A DNA stretch of 64,000 bases. Origin: Pristionchus mayeri. Taxonomy: Eukaryota; Nematoda; Chromadorea; Rhabditida; Neodiplogasteridae. Under the pieces are notes generated by a model. It did not search any database. It saw nothing but the letters and a program-made list of their open reading frames with translations, and was not told the DNA's origin. The stretch covers positions 37,514,901 through 37,578,900 of the forward strand of contig BTRK01000006.1 of the NCBI GenBank assembly GCA_036245805.1. Direction: 5' to 3'. The position numbers and the translations under genes are program-made. Positions 45,101 through 57,622 of the stretch are shown here, piece by piece; the first letter of the stretch is position 1, and each line of letters opens with the position of its first letter.

Positions 45101-48100
45101 ATCCGTTGATCACTCAGCCTCGATTGTTGTCTACGAAGAGTCTCCGCTCGAGCCCGACCCTCATATTCTCATCAAGATTGCAGCTAATACTAAGGTGCCT
45201 TCAATAACACTAGTCAAATCCGTTAAAAATATACTATAGTATGTAAAAGAAGTAATATAATCTCTGATATGATGAGCATAATACTATTTTTTACATATCT
45301 TTTACTAACACATTGTGTTTCATTATTACGAAAAATGTTATAACTCACGGCTGAGAATGTCCTCAACTTGCACAATTCTGTAAATATATTTTTAAACAGA
45401 TGAAAATTCAATTAGAAGAGTGCAGCTGTTGATTAAAAGGAGTATTCCACCGAAAGCTGACGTTGAAAAATGAGTGTTGAACTCCACTGAAATCACTGAT
45501 GACGGACTAGAAACTGAGGGCATTCATCGTTCTTTGAATGCCTATAATTTTTCCAAATCAACTCCATAAATTAATAAGTTGAACTTTTTAGTGTACAATC
45601 ATCGGCGCGGGTGCCAAGCTTTACGACGAGTACACTAAAATGGCCACTGATTTCAGTTAGTTTTGCTCTTTGTTGAATCAGTTGCAGCTAAAATTCAATA
45701 ATACTTATTCAGAGAAGATGTACGATCTCTCGAATCTTCGTATGATTCTCTCCACGGGTTCCCCATTGAAGGCGGCCGCCTTCGAATTCATGAATGATTA
45801 CGTCGCCCCCGGAGTGAGTTTCATGTATTTTTTCAACGAGGAAACGAGTCCGAACCATCAGTTTTCGTCAAATGTCCAATAACGCGATTTTTTTCTTATT
45901 GACAGTCGCTTGAACAACATTGGAATCTTGATAAGGATTTGGTCATACTGACGAAAGAGGGACGGGAGTAGGTAGTGATGAGTCACAGAGCCAAGCTAAT
46001 GGCGCTATGGTGATCACTGTTTCTGTCTGGGAAATACATTGTGCAATAACAACAACACTTCACGTCGAAAGTGACTTGTTTGCTTTGCAAGTATTTTGCG
46101 CAAGAACAGTCTCGTAAAAAATAATACTCAACGTCACAGACAAAATAGTTGAAAAAATAGCGCGCAAAAGAAGAGATGTGCAAGATGCATAGTGGAAGTT
46201 TATTTCAAAGATTGTATGAACAAACATTTTTTTCATAAAGATTGAGAATGCAATAAATTTCAGGCAGTGATCGGGTCTATCTCTGGTGGCACGGACATCA
46301 TCGGCTGCTTCATGGGAGCCTCCCTCTCTCTCCCCGTCAACGCCGGCGAGTGCCAGTGTCTCTATCTCGGCATGAACATCAAGTCATTCAACGAAGACGG
46401 TATGCAGTGTAGAGTGTATACCATTAGAATTATCATTTTTGATCTCTACAAGGAGTGAAAAATATAGTGTTCAAAGTTTATCGCTGATCTCAAAATCAAA
46501 AATATTCACCGTTGCAATCTCCCCAGATACACATCCCCATTTTTTAATGCTCATGTGCGCAGCTCGTGTTGTTCGATTTTCGATCTCCCCCTTCCCGTGT
46601 TTGCTTTAGTGTCAGTAGGCAAAACATCACGTAGTAATGATGGCACAGTATCAATACGTGACGCGACTCGCCGTGGTTAGAATAACTAACGAATGTATTA
46701 CTTTTCGAGTGTCAATATACACCATTGCTATTTCCGGCACACAAAGAGCAATTCATCCGCCGTGATTGAAAGAGGTAATCCAGAGTCGAAAACACATATT
46801 CTTGTCACATTTCCCAAAGGTAGAGAGGGAGGGGGGAACCGACTCGTCTCTTTGTGTCCAGTTGACCCTTGTTTTCACTAGCGCTCTCACGGTCGATTTA
46901 GCGACAGATTTGAATAGGATTTGAAGAGGAGGAGGGGCGCAAAGGGATTTCCCAGGGTTCGAGGGGAAAACATCTTCCAGCACCACACTTACCGTATTCT
47001 AGTAGCCCAATGAATTAGCGATGAGAGAACACTCAAGATGAGCGAAAACACGAAGTAGTGGGACAGTTCTCTGAACAAGCAACGCATATTTTCGAGCTAC
47101 TCCTGTGATGAGTCAGCAGCTGCTACCAGAGAAACTTTGACCGATGGACTCTATACTACGAACTTGTGAATTCCAGGATGCCCTGTGCTGGACGAGCAGG
47201 GTGAGCTGGTGTGCGTCACTCCCTTCCCCTCGATGCCCACGCACTTCCTCAACGATGGAAAGGTGAGTGAGTAGTCGTGCCCTTGTAGCATGCCCGTGAG
47301 AACAAAACGAAAATGACTAAAACGGAACGGAAACGGTACTCGTCCTGATAACAATGCGGCATCTCCAAAGTTGCTAGACTGACTCACAAACGAGCTATGC
47401 TTCGTGGTCGTTTTCTGCGCATGTCAACTATCACCCTGACGCCCAGTGGAAAGGGAAAGTGCGGGGAATATGCAGATCCATCAATGGGCGCTTGCAGGAT
47501 CATGAAAAGTACCGCGCGGCTTACTTCGAGCGCTTCCCTTCGGTATGGGCGCACGGCGATTTCTGCGTCATCAACAGCGAAACCGGAGGGGTCGTGATGC
47601 TGGGAAGGTAATATATTATTATATTAATTATTTTAGAAAATATCATGCTGCATTGGGTCCCTGTTTTTGCTGGTTTTGTTGTTCCGATGGTACTCAAATC
47701 TAATTTCACATGTTTTTGTTATTCCGCTTGCTTCTCGAATGGAGTGCATGTGAGATTAAAATGGGAACTAATAGAAGTGCATCAATGTTTTGCCATCCTA
47801 TTTGCCCCTCTCTTCCGGGTGCTAATTCGAATGAACTATTCATGAGCAATACTTAATTTTGAAGTGCAATCATAGCTGAACTCGTGACTTGCATACTATT
47901 TTTTACCCTTTTTTCTCACGAACAAAAAAGTACGAAGTCATACATGTCAAACGATCGTAAACCACACAAGCACTCTCGTGCTAGTCATTCGCCCTCTCCA
48001 GTACTGTTGTAAACGATGGGGGCTTCTCATCAATTATTTCGTCGTATATGCAGGGGATCTTATGAACTCGAGTGCAATTAAATTTATTGGTGTCTCAATT

Positions 48101-51100
48101 GACCTACGTGCGCACCTGTCGGACTTCCTCCGCTCCTCTTCCCCCCTGTCCATTAGCAGATGGTCGCTCTCTTGATCCCCGAGTCAAGTTTAGGGCGCGC
48201 CATTCAAGGCCGATATTTTAGAGACATGTCACTACAGCGGTGGTTTTCTGGTCGGAGAAAGTGCTCGAATTGCCCATGAAGAGTGCTTGAGATCGTAATT
48301 TTTCAGGTCGGATGCTACACTCAATCGAGGCGGAGTTCGAATTGGTACTGCTGACATTTACGCCGTCGTCGAACGATTTGAGGAAATCGACGACTGCATT
48401 GTGGCAGGGCAAGCAGTGTGAGTTACTGGATGAGGACCGATGGTTGAGCTGACTATGCCCTTACGAAACTGTAAATTGTACAAAGAGTATCGAGTTTTGC
48501 ATTGCGAGTAGTGCAATCGTTCATGTAGGTCCAGTTTCCCGTCCACCTCTCAGCGGTAGATCCTTTCCATCTTTGTCTCCAAATGGCCCACTTGCACCTT
48601 CAATCGTTCCACGAGAGAAGGAGAGGCCAAAAAAGAGTGGAATACGAGGCCATAATATGCACAAAAAGTAGTGAGTTCGTATGGGAATTGTGCAGCTGCT
48701 CGTTCCCTTTTATGGCCTCTCGGTAATAGCAGAAACCGTCCCCCCCCCCCCCCCGTTGAGCCAATAGCCATTTTCTGCCCTTATTTCTTAGTATAGTTTA
48801 ATTTTAAGCACAAATGCCGTTTGCACTATTTTATCAGACTGGGATATTTAATTAATGCACTTGGCAGTGTCCTGCGCATATCGGAGCAACCGGCCTCTCT
48901 CGCTCCCTTAATGGTCCCTCTCCATATTATAGGGGCAGGCAATTTGGGTAGATTGAGCAGAGGAGAGGAGCAGAAGAGCAAATGGGGGCGTTCGTTGCAG
49001 AAAAAAGGCACACGCGATTGTTGACTGTATGGCGCGCGCTCTCACTGCAGATATTGTTGTGTGGGCAGCATCTGTTGTCGGCTTGGCAACCACTCCGAAA
49101 ATACAGTGCAGCCAGCACGAAAATAGCCCAGAATACACTCTTTTCCTCTCTGCAGACCCGAGGACGAGGATGAGCTGATTCTGCTGTTCGTGAAGCCCAG
49201 GAATGGAACCGTCCTCGACGACGCACTCAGGAAGAGGATCTGCACCAAGATCAGGCACGATTTTGTTTACGCTCACCCCATTCCATTCCATTCCAAAGAT
49301 GGAAACGGTGTGATCTTGTTTTCCGTGCCAATTGACACGAATCTCGCGAGGTAGTGGGAGTGGGCAGGAGAGGAGAGGACGCAAGCTGGCCATTCCACAG
49401 TAATGAGTGGCCACCTCACTGTCGCCTCTCAATGGGAGACATCGCTTATGCAGCGCTCATCATTCCATTGATAGAACCGGTGTAATCCGTGCCACGTGAC
49501 ACTAATTTCGAGAAGTAAACTGGGTGCGAGGGACGTAATCGGGACAATGCACAATACTAGCTATCGGAAACAGCGCTTATGCGGCGTTATTTTCGCCCAC
49601 ATTCTGCTTACTCAGAGAATGCTAAAAGTTGTTGATATCGGTGTGAAACTGTGTATTTTGTAGGGAAATGATGTCCCCTCGTCACATACCGAATGCCATC
49701 CACGCAGTTGAGGACATTCCGGTAAGGAGACGAAGAAGACAGTTTTAGGCAGCGAAAACACATCATAAGGAGGCACCCGCACCCATCAACCGAACACCCC
49801 TTTGATCCCCTGGTCGTAATTCTTGCTTCAACACACGAAAACACTCGTCTCATTCTTCCTCTAATCGCTACTATCAATCCGACTCCCCAGAGGGTCTTTG
49901 TCTCAGAGTGAAAAAAGAGAGACCGCAAGTGTCTTATTTTGTGCGCCGAGTCTTCCTCCCTCCTACTCCTTTTCTTCTACAAAACAAGACTGGCTGTATA
50001 TACTTGTGCAAATGCGCGCCCACCATCGAGAGAGTAACACACGATGAGAGCAATAACAAATCGTGATTGTGATCCATAGCAAAAAATATTGTGGAATGCA
50101 TTGCGGTGAAAGTACTAAAGTGCCAATTACGGATCCTTGTGCTTCAGAAAGTGAATCACTAATTGCAGTATACGAATTCGGGCAAGAAAGTAGAGATGGC
50201 GGTGAAGAAGATCATCAACGGACATCCGGTAAGGGAGAATCAGAGGGAGAGAAGCTGGCTCGCGCATCCAATTGGCGCCTGAGAATTACTTCGAGTTGCA
50301 CTTTTCTTGTAGGAAATTTCATTCCGATTCCTGGAAATTTCTTTCTTTCGACAACGAAATTTGCAAGTCGAGGTAGTGGGAGAAGCGCGGGAGAGTGAAA
50401 GGTGTTGTCGTTCTGGAAAGTGCGATGGACACTCGGCGCTTCTTTCGTCGACGCATTCCACTCCTCTCCACGAAACCTATTAGATACTCCCCGTCTCGTT
50501 CCCCCCCCCCTCTCCCCCCCTCTCTCCCCCTCCCTCTGCTTCTCGACGTTGTTCACTCGACACGCACGGTCTCTTGTTCCTCGGGGGCGTCTTCCCTCCC
50601 ATGGAGACGTCTCCCCTCCTCTCCCCCTCTCTCTCATCCCCCCGTCCCTGCCTTTTTGTGCCAGTCTACGATCACGACTGGAAAAGGAGTGGTGAGAGGA
50701 GAGGGAGGGAGGGGGAGGGAGGGAATAGGTCCGTGTAAGGAGGCGAGCAGGGATCAAGGAGAGAGAGGCGCTTCTTGCCCCTGTCTCGATTCGAGTGGAA
50801 AACGAGAAAATGAGGAGTATTGAGAGGAGCATCGAGCTAGCGAATCCGCAAGAGTTCAATGGAGGGGAAATGAGGACCGACGCGTGCCTACCTGGAATAG
50901 CCCCTGGGAGAGGGGCAGACATGCTATCTACAGGCTGGCCCTCGTGTGGGAGGGTGTTTACCCTGAATGACTGATTGCTCTTCTTCTTCCTCCTCCTTTA
51001 TCTGCCCAATCTACGCAATCAGTCGTTTCTCTCTTTGCGTTTCCCATGAGATTAGGTGAAAGAGATACACGGGAAAGGGCATCTATTGACCCGACTGATT

Positions 51101-51362
51101 ACAAGGGCGAAGCTCCACTGTCATGTTTGCGCGCGGTTCTACGCCTCCTCGTCTATGAAACCGAGAGCCCCCCACGCTATACTACCACTGGTGATTCCCA
51201 CTGCATGGGCAGAAATAGAATATGCGTGCGAGAAGGGGATCATACCAGGGATTTCTGAGTGGTCGCTGGGAAGTAAACTATCCGATATTCCAGGTCCAGA
51301 AGGCGTCGTCACTCCGCAATCCCGACTCACTCGACATCTACAAGAAGTTCGCCAGAGCCTGA
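42174..51362 (+). CDS. sur-5: Acetoacetyl-CoA synthetase (AACS, SUR-5-like)
   Basis: Twenty-two exons join in phase to 676 aa (human AACS is 672): 42174-42300, 42423-42529, 42643-42760, 43037-43131, 43238-43310, 43690-43754, 43970-44060, 44104-44184, 44335-44426, 44509-44589, 44716-44845, 45118-45194, 45592-45655, 45713-45813, 46264-46399, 47177-47262, 47498-47607, 48307-48417, 49156-49254, 49664-49721, 50169-50228 and 51294-51362. The enzyme makes acetoacetyl-CoA from acetoacetate, ATP and CoA in the cytosol. Hallmarks are [29 protein letters not shown], the AMP-binding signature [37 protein letters not shown] and the C-terminal [20 protein letters not shown]. The junction 49254/49255 needs a GC donor (AG|GCACGA), and two acceptors are AAG. 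The last three introns are long (409, 447 and 1065 bases) and low-complexity. Confidence 0.95.
48740..48754 (+). repeat. Poly-C tract
   Basis: A run of 15 C inside an AACS intron. Similar runs occur at 51451-51464 and 53233-53250. Confidence 0.9.
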
Positions 51363-53232
51363 TCCAGGAGATCAATAGATAACCCTTTGAATGCCCTCTA
51401 TATCAGAGATCACCGGTCCCCAGCTTGAGTCAATGGCCCGCTGACACCCTCCCCCCCCCCCCCCGAACCATAGATCATAGATCACTCTAGATTCCTCTTA
51501 GACTCGTCTTATTGTTCTTCGTACATGCGAATGATTGCGCACGCTATTTTTCGTTATCAACCCTTATCATTTCCGATACCGACCAGGGCCCTCAAAACAA
51601 CTTGAACGATTCCTTCTCCCTTCTCTCATAATCAACCCTCCCGCATGGTTCTGCCTCATTACACCCCTAGATTCTGCCTTGATCACACGCCCTTTGGATA
51701 GTATTCTAGTGTTCAGATGTCATTTATACTCGAAGACCAGTAATAACCGCTTGTTGTTTCAACTGCCACCGAATGAAAGGAATTTTCCAGTTATCCGATT
51801 GTAACCATCGTTTTTTGTTCAGCTCGGCTATTTATGGCACAGAGAATACGGTAGAGGAGAGGATTTCGCCATGCGAGTCGTCGTTCCAACTGAAATACGA
51901 GAGCTCTCAACGCAATACAACACATCCATAATTGGGCCTTTGCTTGTCTCTCCTCATTTTTCATTCTCTCTCTTCTCTTCCTTTTCTCTGCACTCTCTCC
52001 ATTCCCCCCACTCTCTCCCCACTCGTATCCGAATGACTGATGATGGAGGAGAGAGGGGGCGCGTCTTGATCCCCCTCTGACTCCGCCCCTCCGGCCGCCC
52101 CTCTATAGCCATGCTTCACAGTCTCTTTCCATCGGAGACAGTGCACGGCCTGCCACGGACTCTCGTCCTTATCTCCCTCTCTCTGGTTCTGACCTCTTCT
52201 TCATCGAGACGTCCCGTCTCTCTCCTCTCCTTCTGATAACACCCTCGACTACAGTGCAGAAGCATAAGACGCGCGCGTGAACTGTCCACCATCATCCCTC
52301 GTGGTCACTCACTCACTCTCTCTTATCTTCGATGACCTGCCTGCCCATTCCACCTCCTCCTCACCTATTGTGTAGCATCTCGTCTCGTCCCAGCCTTTGC
52401 GTTGTGATTATTCCTCCTCCTCCTCCTCCTGCTCATTCTTGTTCCGGGTTCATCGTCCTAGTGATCTCCTCTCTCTCCCCCTCCATCCTCTCCAAATCTG
52501 CAACCAAGGAGAGAAAGGTTTGTTCGGCTCTCCGATTAGGCCACAAGCGCACAATGGTTTCGCATCGACCTAGAGGGGGAAAGAGTTCTGGCTACTTTCG
52601 CTGCTCATCCTACCGATTACCCTCCCATTCTCTCCCTCTCCTGTTGATGTCGTTAACCTGCATGATCTATAATCTGCATAATCTGCGAGATGGTCGCAGG
52701 TCGGCCCTCTCCCCGTTCTCCCCTCCCCCCTCCCCTCCCCCCTCCCCCCCATTCGATCCATCCATAATTGGAGGGACGAGTAGTCAACCCATATGGAAGA
52801 GAGAGAATGATGCAGTGAGAGATTGAATGAATTGAAGAGAGAAATTACCTCGGAGAGAGAGATCATTACCGAGAAGAGAATGAACGGTGTGTCGAGAGGG
52901 TGTGAGGGGCGAGAGTGGGCAGAGAGTGAGAGTGGACAGAGAGAGTGAGAGAGAGGGCGAAAAGAGGAGAGACGAGATGCATATCCCCGTGTCTTTTTAC
53001 CTCTTCTTCGCCTTTCCCTTTCGTGCATCTGAGCATGCATAGGGTAGGTCACTTCCTTCCAACTACTGCCCTCGGAGTTCTCCCCTGGCTCATAAGCTCT
53101 TATCTCCCTAACCCCTTCGCCCTCTCCTCTCCTCAACATCTTCTCCGACCAAATTATGCTGAGTCTGCAGGATGGAGTCCCTTCCTCCCTCTTTCTCCTC
53201 TCTGAGGTCGTCTCTCCTCGCACTACTCAATT

Positions 53233-53250
53233 CCCCCCCCCCCCCCCCCC
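53233..53250 (+). repeat. Poly-C tract (18 C)
   Basis: The longest C homopolymer in the window. Its length is likely to be unreliable in sequencing. Confidence 0.9.
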
Positions 53251-55680
53251 GCTCCCGTCGCCTTTAATAATATTTATTGAAGTAGAGAGCAGGGATAAAT
53301 AAGCAATTACCGTAGCAGTAACTGGTGCCGCCTCGCCACAATAGGCAATCCAGTCGAGACCTTTCGTCTTCCATCGATTGGCGAGAGCCAGGCTACGGTA
53401 GCTATTATTTCATCGTCTAGGCTAGTTCCACATTATCAAGTCCAGTAGTGTCCGTGGTCTCTGAATGCTTGGCTGCTTCGAGTGAGCCCAATTTGGTTTA
53501 CCCCTGCTCGTGGCTCTATTCAGAGGGGGATGTTTATACTGGGCGATCCTCCACTTCCAACAAACGTAATCATCCTCGTTTCCTCGTCGTTAGAATCCAG
53601 GCACATTTCAAATTTCACTCGACTTTTCATTTCCCCGCTCTCTCCCTCTGCCTCCCCTCCTCCTCCCTCCTCTCGCTCTTCACTCTCCCCGCTAGTCTCC
53701 TCCCCCTCGGGGGCCATTCCCTCCTCCTCTCCGTCCTAGAATCACTCCATCTCAAGTCTTGGCGAACGCGACCAAGGGTCTATCTGATGATATCACACAG
53801 TGGGGTTTGATTCTCTTCCGAACACAGATCATTGTGAAATCATTCCTACTCCTCCCCTCTTTCTCTCTATCTCTCGTCGTCATAATCAACTCGCGTGTGT
53901 TGTCTTTGCGTTCCTTTTCTTTACGCGCCGTTCTTTCTTTCTTCCCTCCTTCCCTCTCCAATCCTCCCTTCTTTCCAGGCTTCTCTTCTCTACGATGCTT
54001 CACAACGGAACGGGTACCCACCAGCCAATGGTCAGTTATCGTCGTGGTCAGTAGCTGGGGGGTCAATAGTACCTGCTCTCCCTCTCGCTCTTCTCCACCC
54101 CGAGTGCCAATCTCTTTGTTGACTGTGGTAGTGGGTTCGCACACAGACATACACACACAAACACCCACCACGCAGCAGTCCTTGTTTGTGTGTACAGTTT
54201 GGGTGCGGATAAGTGGGGTGTGAAATGGGATTCCTCGATGTCGTCAATCGACATCGCTCTCTCTCTCTCTCTCTCTTTCAATGGCGCTGCCTGTAATTCG
54301 ACACGGGGAAGGGTTCATCGACCGACTTCGCGCAGGAAGAAGTTGTTGTTTATGGGAGAGTTATGGGCGGATCCAGATGCCGAAGAGTAGTTTATGGCCA
54401 TAAAATAGCAGCTCCTGCTGGAGGGCTGCACAACAATGATGTGAAGGAGGAGAAGGAGTAAAAGGAAGAGTGGGTGTTGACTTGCCGTTGCCTTTTCCCC
54501 TGTTTCCTCCACGATTGTAGTCAATTTGACACTTCTACTCCTTCTTCGTCCCCCTGCTCACTTCAATTTCACACTTCTGCAACATACTGTACACAGCGCG
54601 CGCGCGTGGCCCTTGCAGTACAGTACACCCCTCACAAGATATAGTACCCTCCCTACAGTACTCCTTCTCTACAGTACTCCTTGCAGTCGATGCCCCAGGA
54701 TCTGCCGCTGATTCCGGGCAAAGACGCAGGCAATGGTGAAGAACGAGTAGAGAATGGTGAGAGTTTCCCTTTGTTGGCATCCTGCCAGCAACATTCGCTG
54801 CGAGAGCCGAGAGATCATTCAAATGTGCGAGAGCTTTCTCTGCATTTTCTCATCTCTCGCCTTGCTTAGTTCCGTGAGTTTCGGGATGCGTATACGGTAC
54901 TCCCGCAGGCTTCCCTATGCTAATGCCACGGGAAGCCATAATCTCATAAATGGTGGCATTAGCCTCACTTAGTGGCAGCCACATCATCATCGCTGCATTC
55001 TAGGTGTGAACGGACCTCGAAGCCTCACTACGGATCTCATTGGCGCGACTCTGCCAGTCGTGCTGGAGGAGCAGGAGAGGGAGGTGAGGTCGGGTACCAT
55101 GGTACCACACCGGGTACCATCGCCGCACCGGGTGTGAGGGTCACTGCACCCAAGTGGTCTCTAATCGGAAGATCAGAGAGCGCACACTCGTGAATATGCC
55201 ACCCAGTTGCGTGTCGAGTGGCCTCTTCCCCTCTCAAACTGGTTATGTGTTGCTACTCTCTACCCTGTCCCCTCCCCTCACCCTCAAAATTGATTCTGGA
55301 CCACTGAGTGTGTTCCAACTACAGAGAGAATGAGAGCGCACAAAGAAGAGTCGGCCGACTCCGCCCACTGAAGGAGATTGAGAACTCCTCTCAGTGTCGA
55401 CTACTTTCATTCTTCCCAGACCCCATCACTCCTTCCCCCCTCCAGTTGTGCTCTCTAGTTTGATGCATGGGAAGATCAAGGATCGCTTCCAGTACCTCTC
55501 TCCTCCTCCCCCAGGCTGCTCTCTCCTCTCTCCTGTATTCATAGCCAAACATGGAGTGGTCCGCAAGCGAAAGAGCGAGAGAAGAACGAGAATAGGTTAT
55601 AAACAGCGAATCTAGCTTGCAGCGTTGGAAACAGATGGGAGAGGATCGAGGGGATTTTGACTAGAGAAAAGCGAGAGACG

Positions 55681-55684
<4 letters not shown>

Positions 55685-55750
<66 letters not shown>
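55685..55750 (+). repeat. (GA)33 microsatellite
   Basis: Sixty-six bases of perfect GA dinucleotide repeat, about 120 bases upstream of the next gene's leader. Confidence 0.95.
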
Positions 55751-55751
<1 letters not shown>

Positions 55752-55868
55752 GGCGCACTCTGCAAATAAACAATCGAATCTGGCCCATAGACCACCCCCG
55801 CTGATATAGATACCCGCGTATACTATATCGATCGAAGTTAAGCCTTCCTTCTTCAGGAAGAGAATAAG

Positions 55869-57622
55869 ATGGAGCAGAAGGATGCGGCGACGACGAGTAC
55901 GGGTGGCCTTTCTAGCGAACGCATGGACGAGGTTCGTGGCACTACCGTAATCGGATTACGGTAGTTTTCCGAATCGAAAACTAGATCTTTTTTCCAGGTA
56001 CTGAAGTCGATCCAGAACCAGGAGGAGATTTTCGATCTCCAGAAGATCCGGGATAAGATCGACTCCAAAAAATTTTCGGCCCATGACGAGCTGAGAAAGT
56101 GAGCTTCTTCCCCATTTTCTTGTTCTCTTCTTCTCCTATTTTGCCTTGCCTCGGAAGTTTTGATCGGTGCACTCAAATGGAAAGCTGCGTGTAGATGTGA
56201 GGGATTGGTGCGAAACTCGTGGCCCCCTCCTCTCCTCTTCTCCCCACTCTCAACAAGAGTGTTCTTGACAAATCCCCCTTGCAAACCTGGTCAACGATCT
56301 CCTCTTCTGCAATACCCGTGTGCGTATGTGGGAAATCTGTTCCCCGACCCTTTTTGTCCCTTCGTGAGAGGTTCGCATAGGCAAACTCAGATCTGAAAAT
56401 GTCATCGAATTAATAGTTCTCCAACTACTTCCGTCAACAAGTCGAGGTCTCAAGGAGGGGTGGGGGGGTCTGGTCATTCAAATGCCCGTGGCCGCACCCG
56501 TTTTCATGGGGTCTGCATACCGAGAAGTGACAGATGCACGCAACATCTGTCCCCCCTCTCCCCTTTCTTCTCCCTTCACAAGGAAGGATTCATTAGCTCT
56601 CCGCTCCTCCTCCCCCTAATCAGCATCCCCATTCTCACGAAGCCAATCAATCATTCAGCTCGCTTTTCGCCTTCTGCCCCTCCATCTCCATTTGAGATAA
56701 CCCTCCCCGATTAGAACACAAAGAGCCGGTTGCAATTTTTCACCAGTCAGGTGCTGCTACCCGATAAAATCAGAGTGTCAAACGCTCACTCGTGTGAGAA
56801 ATATAGACAGTAGTCGTTTTTATATGGCTCGGTTAGGGCAAAGTTCGCCGCATTCATTCATTCTTCTCGGCCTCTTTCGGATAGTCCATAAAAGCCAATT
56901 ATTGGGGAGATTTCGAGGACAACCTCTAAAGAAGAAGAGTGGAGGAGAGGGGTAATGACTGGGGGGTTAAGACGAGGGAGTCAATGCACGTAGTGCACAA
57001 CACGATTGATCTGTCCGCCTGCTCCCCTCTGCTCTCAGCTGAGAGCGAGAGCTTGTCTCCCTGAACCTCCCTCTCAGAATGGCGAAGGACAGTGGCGTGT
57101 AATCGAATTAGGAGATCATAAAAGTGCTCGCTCCTCTTTGACAATGTGTGGCCTGGCTAAGGCTTGTGAGGAGGGGGCAGCGGGGGATTACCATAATCCC
57201 CTCCTCTGACGCCTCGCATGTCTTCGAAGTACAAAGTACAGATCGACCAGGGGGGCAGGGAACCATAACTCATCGGTCTCGCTTTGTTCGTGCCGAATTC
57301 GAAAGAGGAGTCGGAGATGGGAATCGGAAGGGGAATAGGATACGCGCATGGCGAGGGGCAGTAGAGATCAAAGAGCGCTTCTGACGGGAATAAATTAGCC
57401 TCCGTAAACACTCATTAGCTGTATGTGTGTGGGGGTTCTGGGAAATTGCACATTAACAAATATCTCATCAGAGATTGAAATATCAGAAATCTCTCACGCC
57501 GACGTAACCACGACTCTTGCAGAGCGATGGCTGAGATTGCTCGTATCGAGTACCCCGAGCCGCAATACGTCGTCTACGCAAACGACTACATAGAAGAACT
57601 GCAGTTCTACATCGAGATGTGA
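55869..57622 (+). CDS. Small 87-residue protein, unrecognised
   Basis: Three exons: 55869-55931, 55998-56098 and 57523-57622 (TGA), giving 87 aa. I do not recognise the family. The chain is supported by clean splice sites (GTTCGT, GTGAGC donors; TTTTTCCAG, CTTGCAG acceptors), matching phases and a non-repetitive sequence. The protein is hydrophilic: a Ser/Thr-rich start, a predicted helix around EVLKSIQNQEEIFDLQKIRD, then KKFSAHDELRKAM and a Tyr-rich end, YVVYANDYIEELQFYIEM. There is no signal peptide or membrane segment. The frame is open upstream of the ATG to a CTTCAG at 55852, which may be a trans-splice site, or a 5' exon may be missing. The second intron is 1424 bases. Confidence 0.65.

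Larger units (their letters stand above)
51363..55868. other. 4.5-kb gene-poor, pyrimidine-rich intergenic region
   Basis: CT-rich on the plus strand through most of 51.9-54.2 kb, with poly-C runs (51451-51464, 53233-53250), CTCCT repeats and purine-rich stretches (52840-52980). Long overlapping ORFs on both strands reflect this skew and have repetitive Ser/Pro or Arg/Glu composition. A cluster of GGTACC palindromes lies at 55090-55125. I find no exon chain here. Confidence 0.6.

Noticed and set aside
50215..50922. 235-aa minus-strand ORF
   Set aside because: Arg/Gly/Glu-rich frame produced by CT-rich DNA; it overlaps AACS introns and lacks family features.
52570..53223. 217-aa minus-strand ORF
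   Set aside because: Low-complexity composition follows the purine/pyrimidine skew, and there are no splice-supported partners.
53752..54223. Overlapping ORFs of 139 and 154 aa on opposite strands
   Set aside because: Both arise from the same skewed sequence and neither shows codon-like or domain-like structure.
54681..54754. Possible first exon starting MPQDLPLIPGKDAG
   Set aside because: Good acceptor- and donor-like ends, but its phase-1 end meets an immediate stop if joined to the exon at 55853. No other partner was found.
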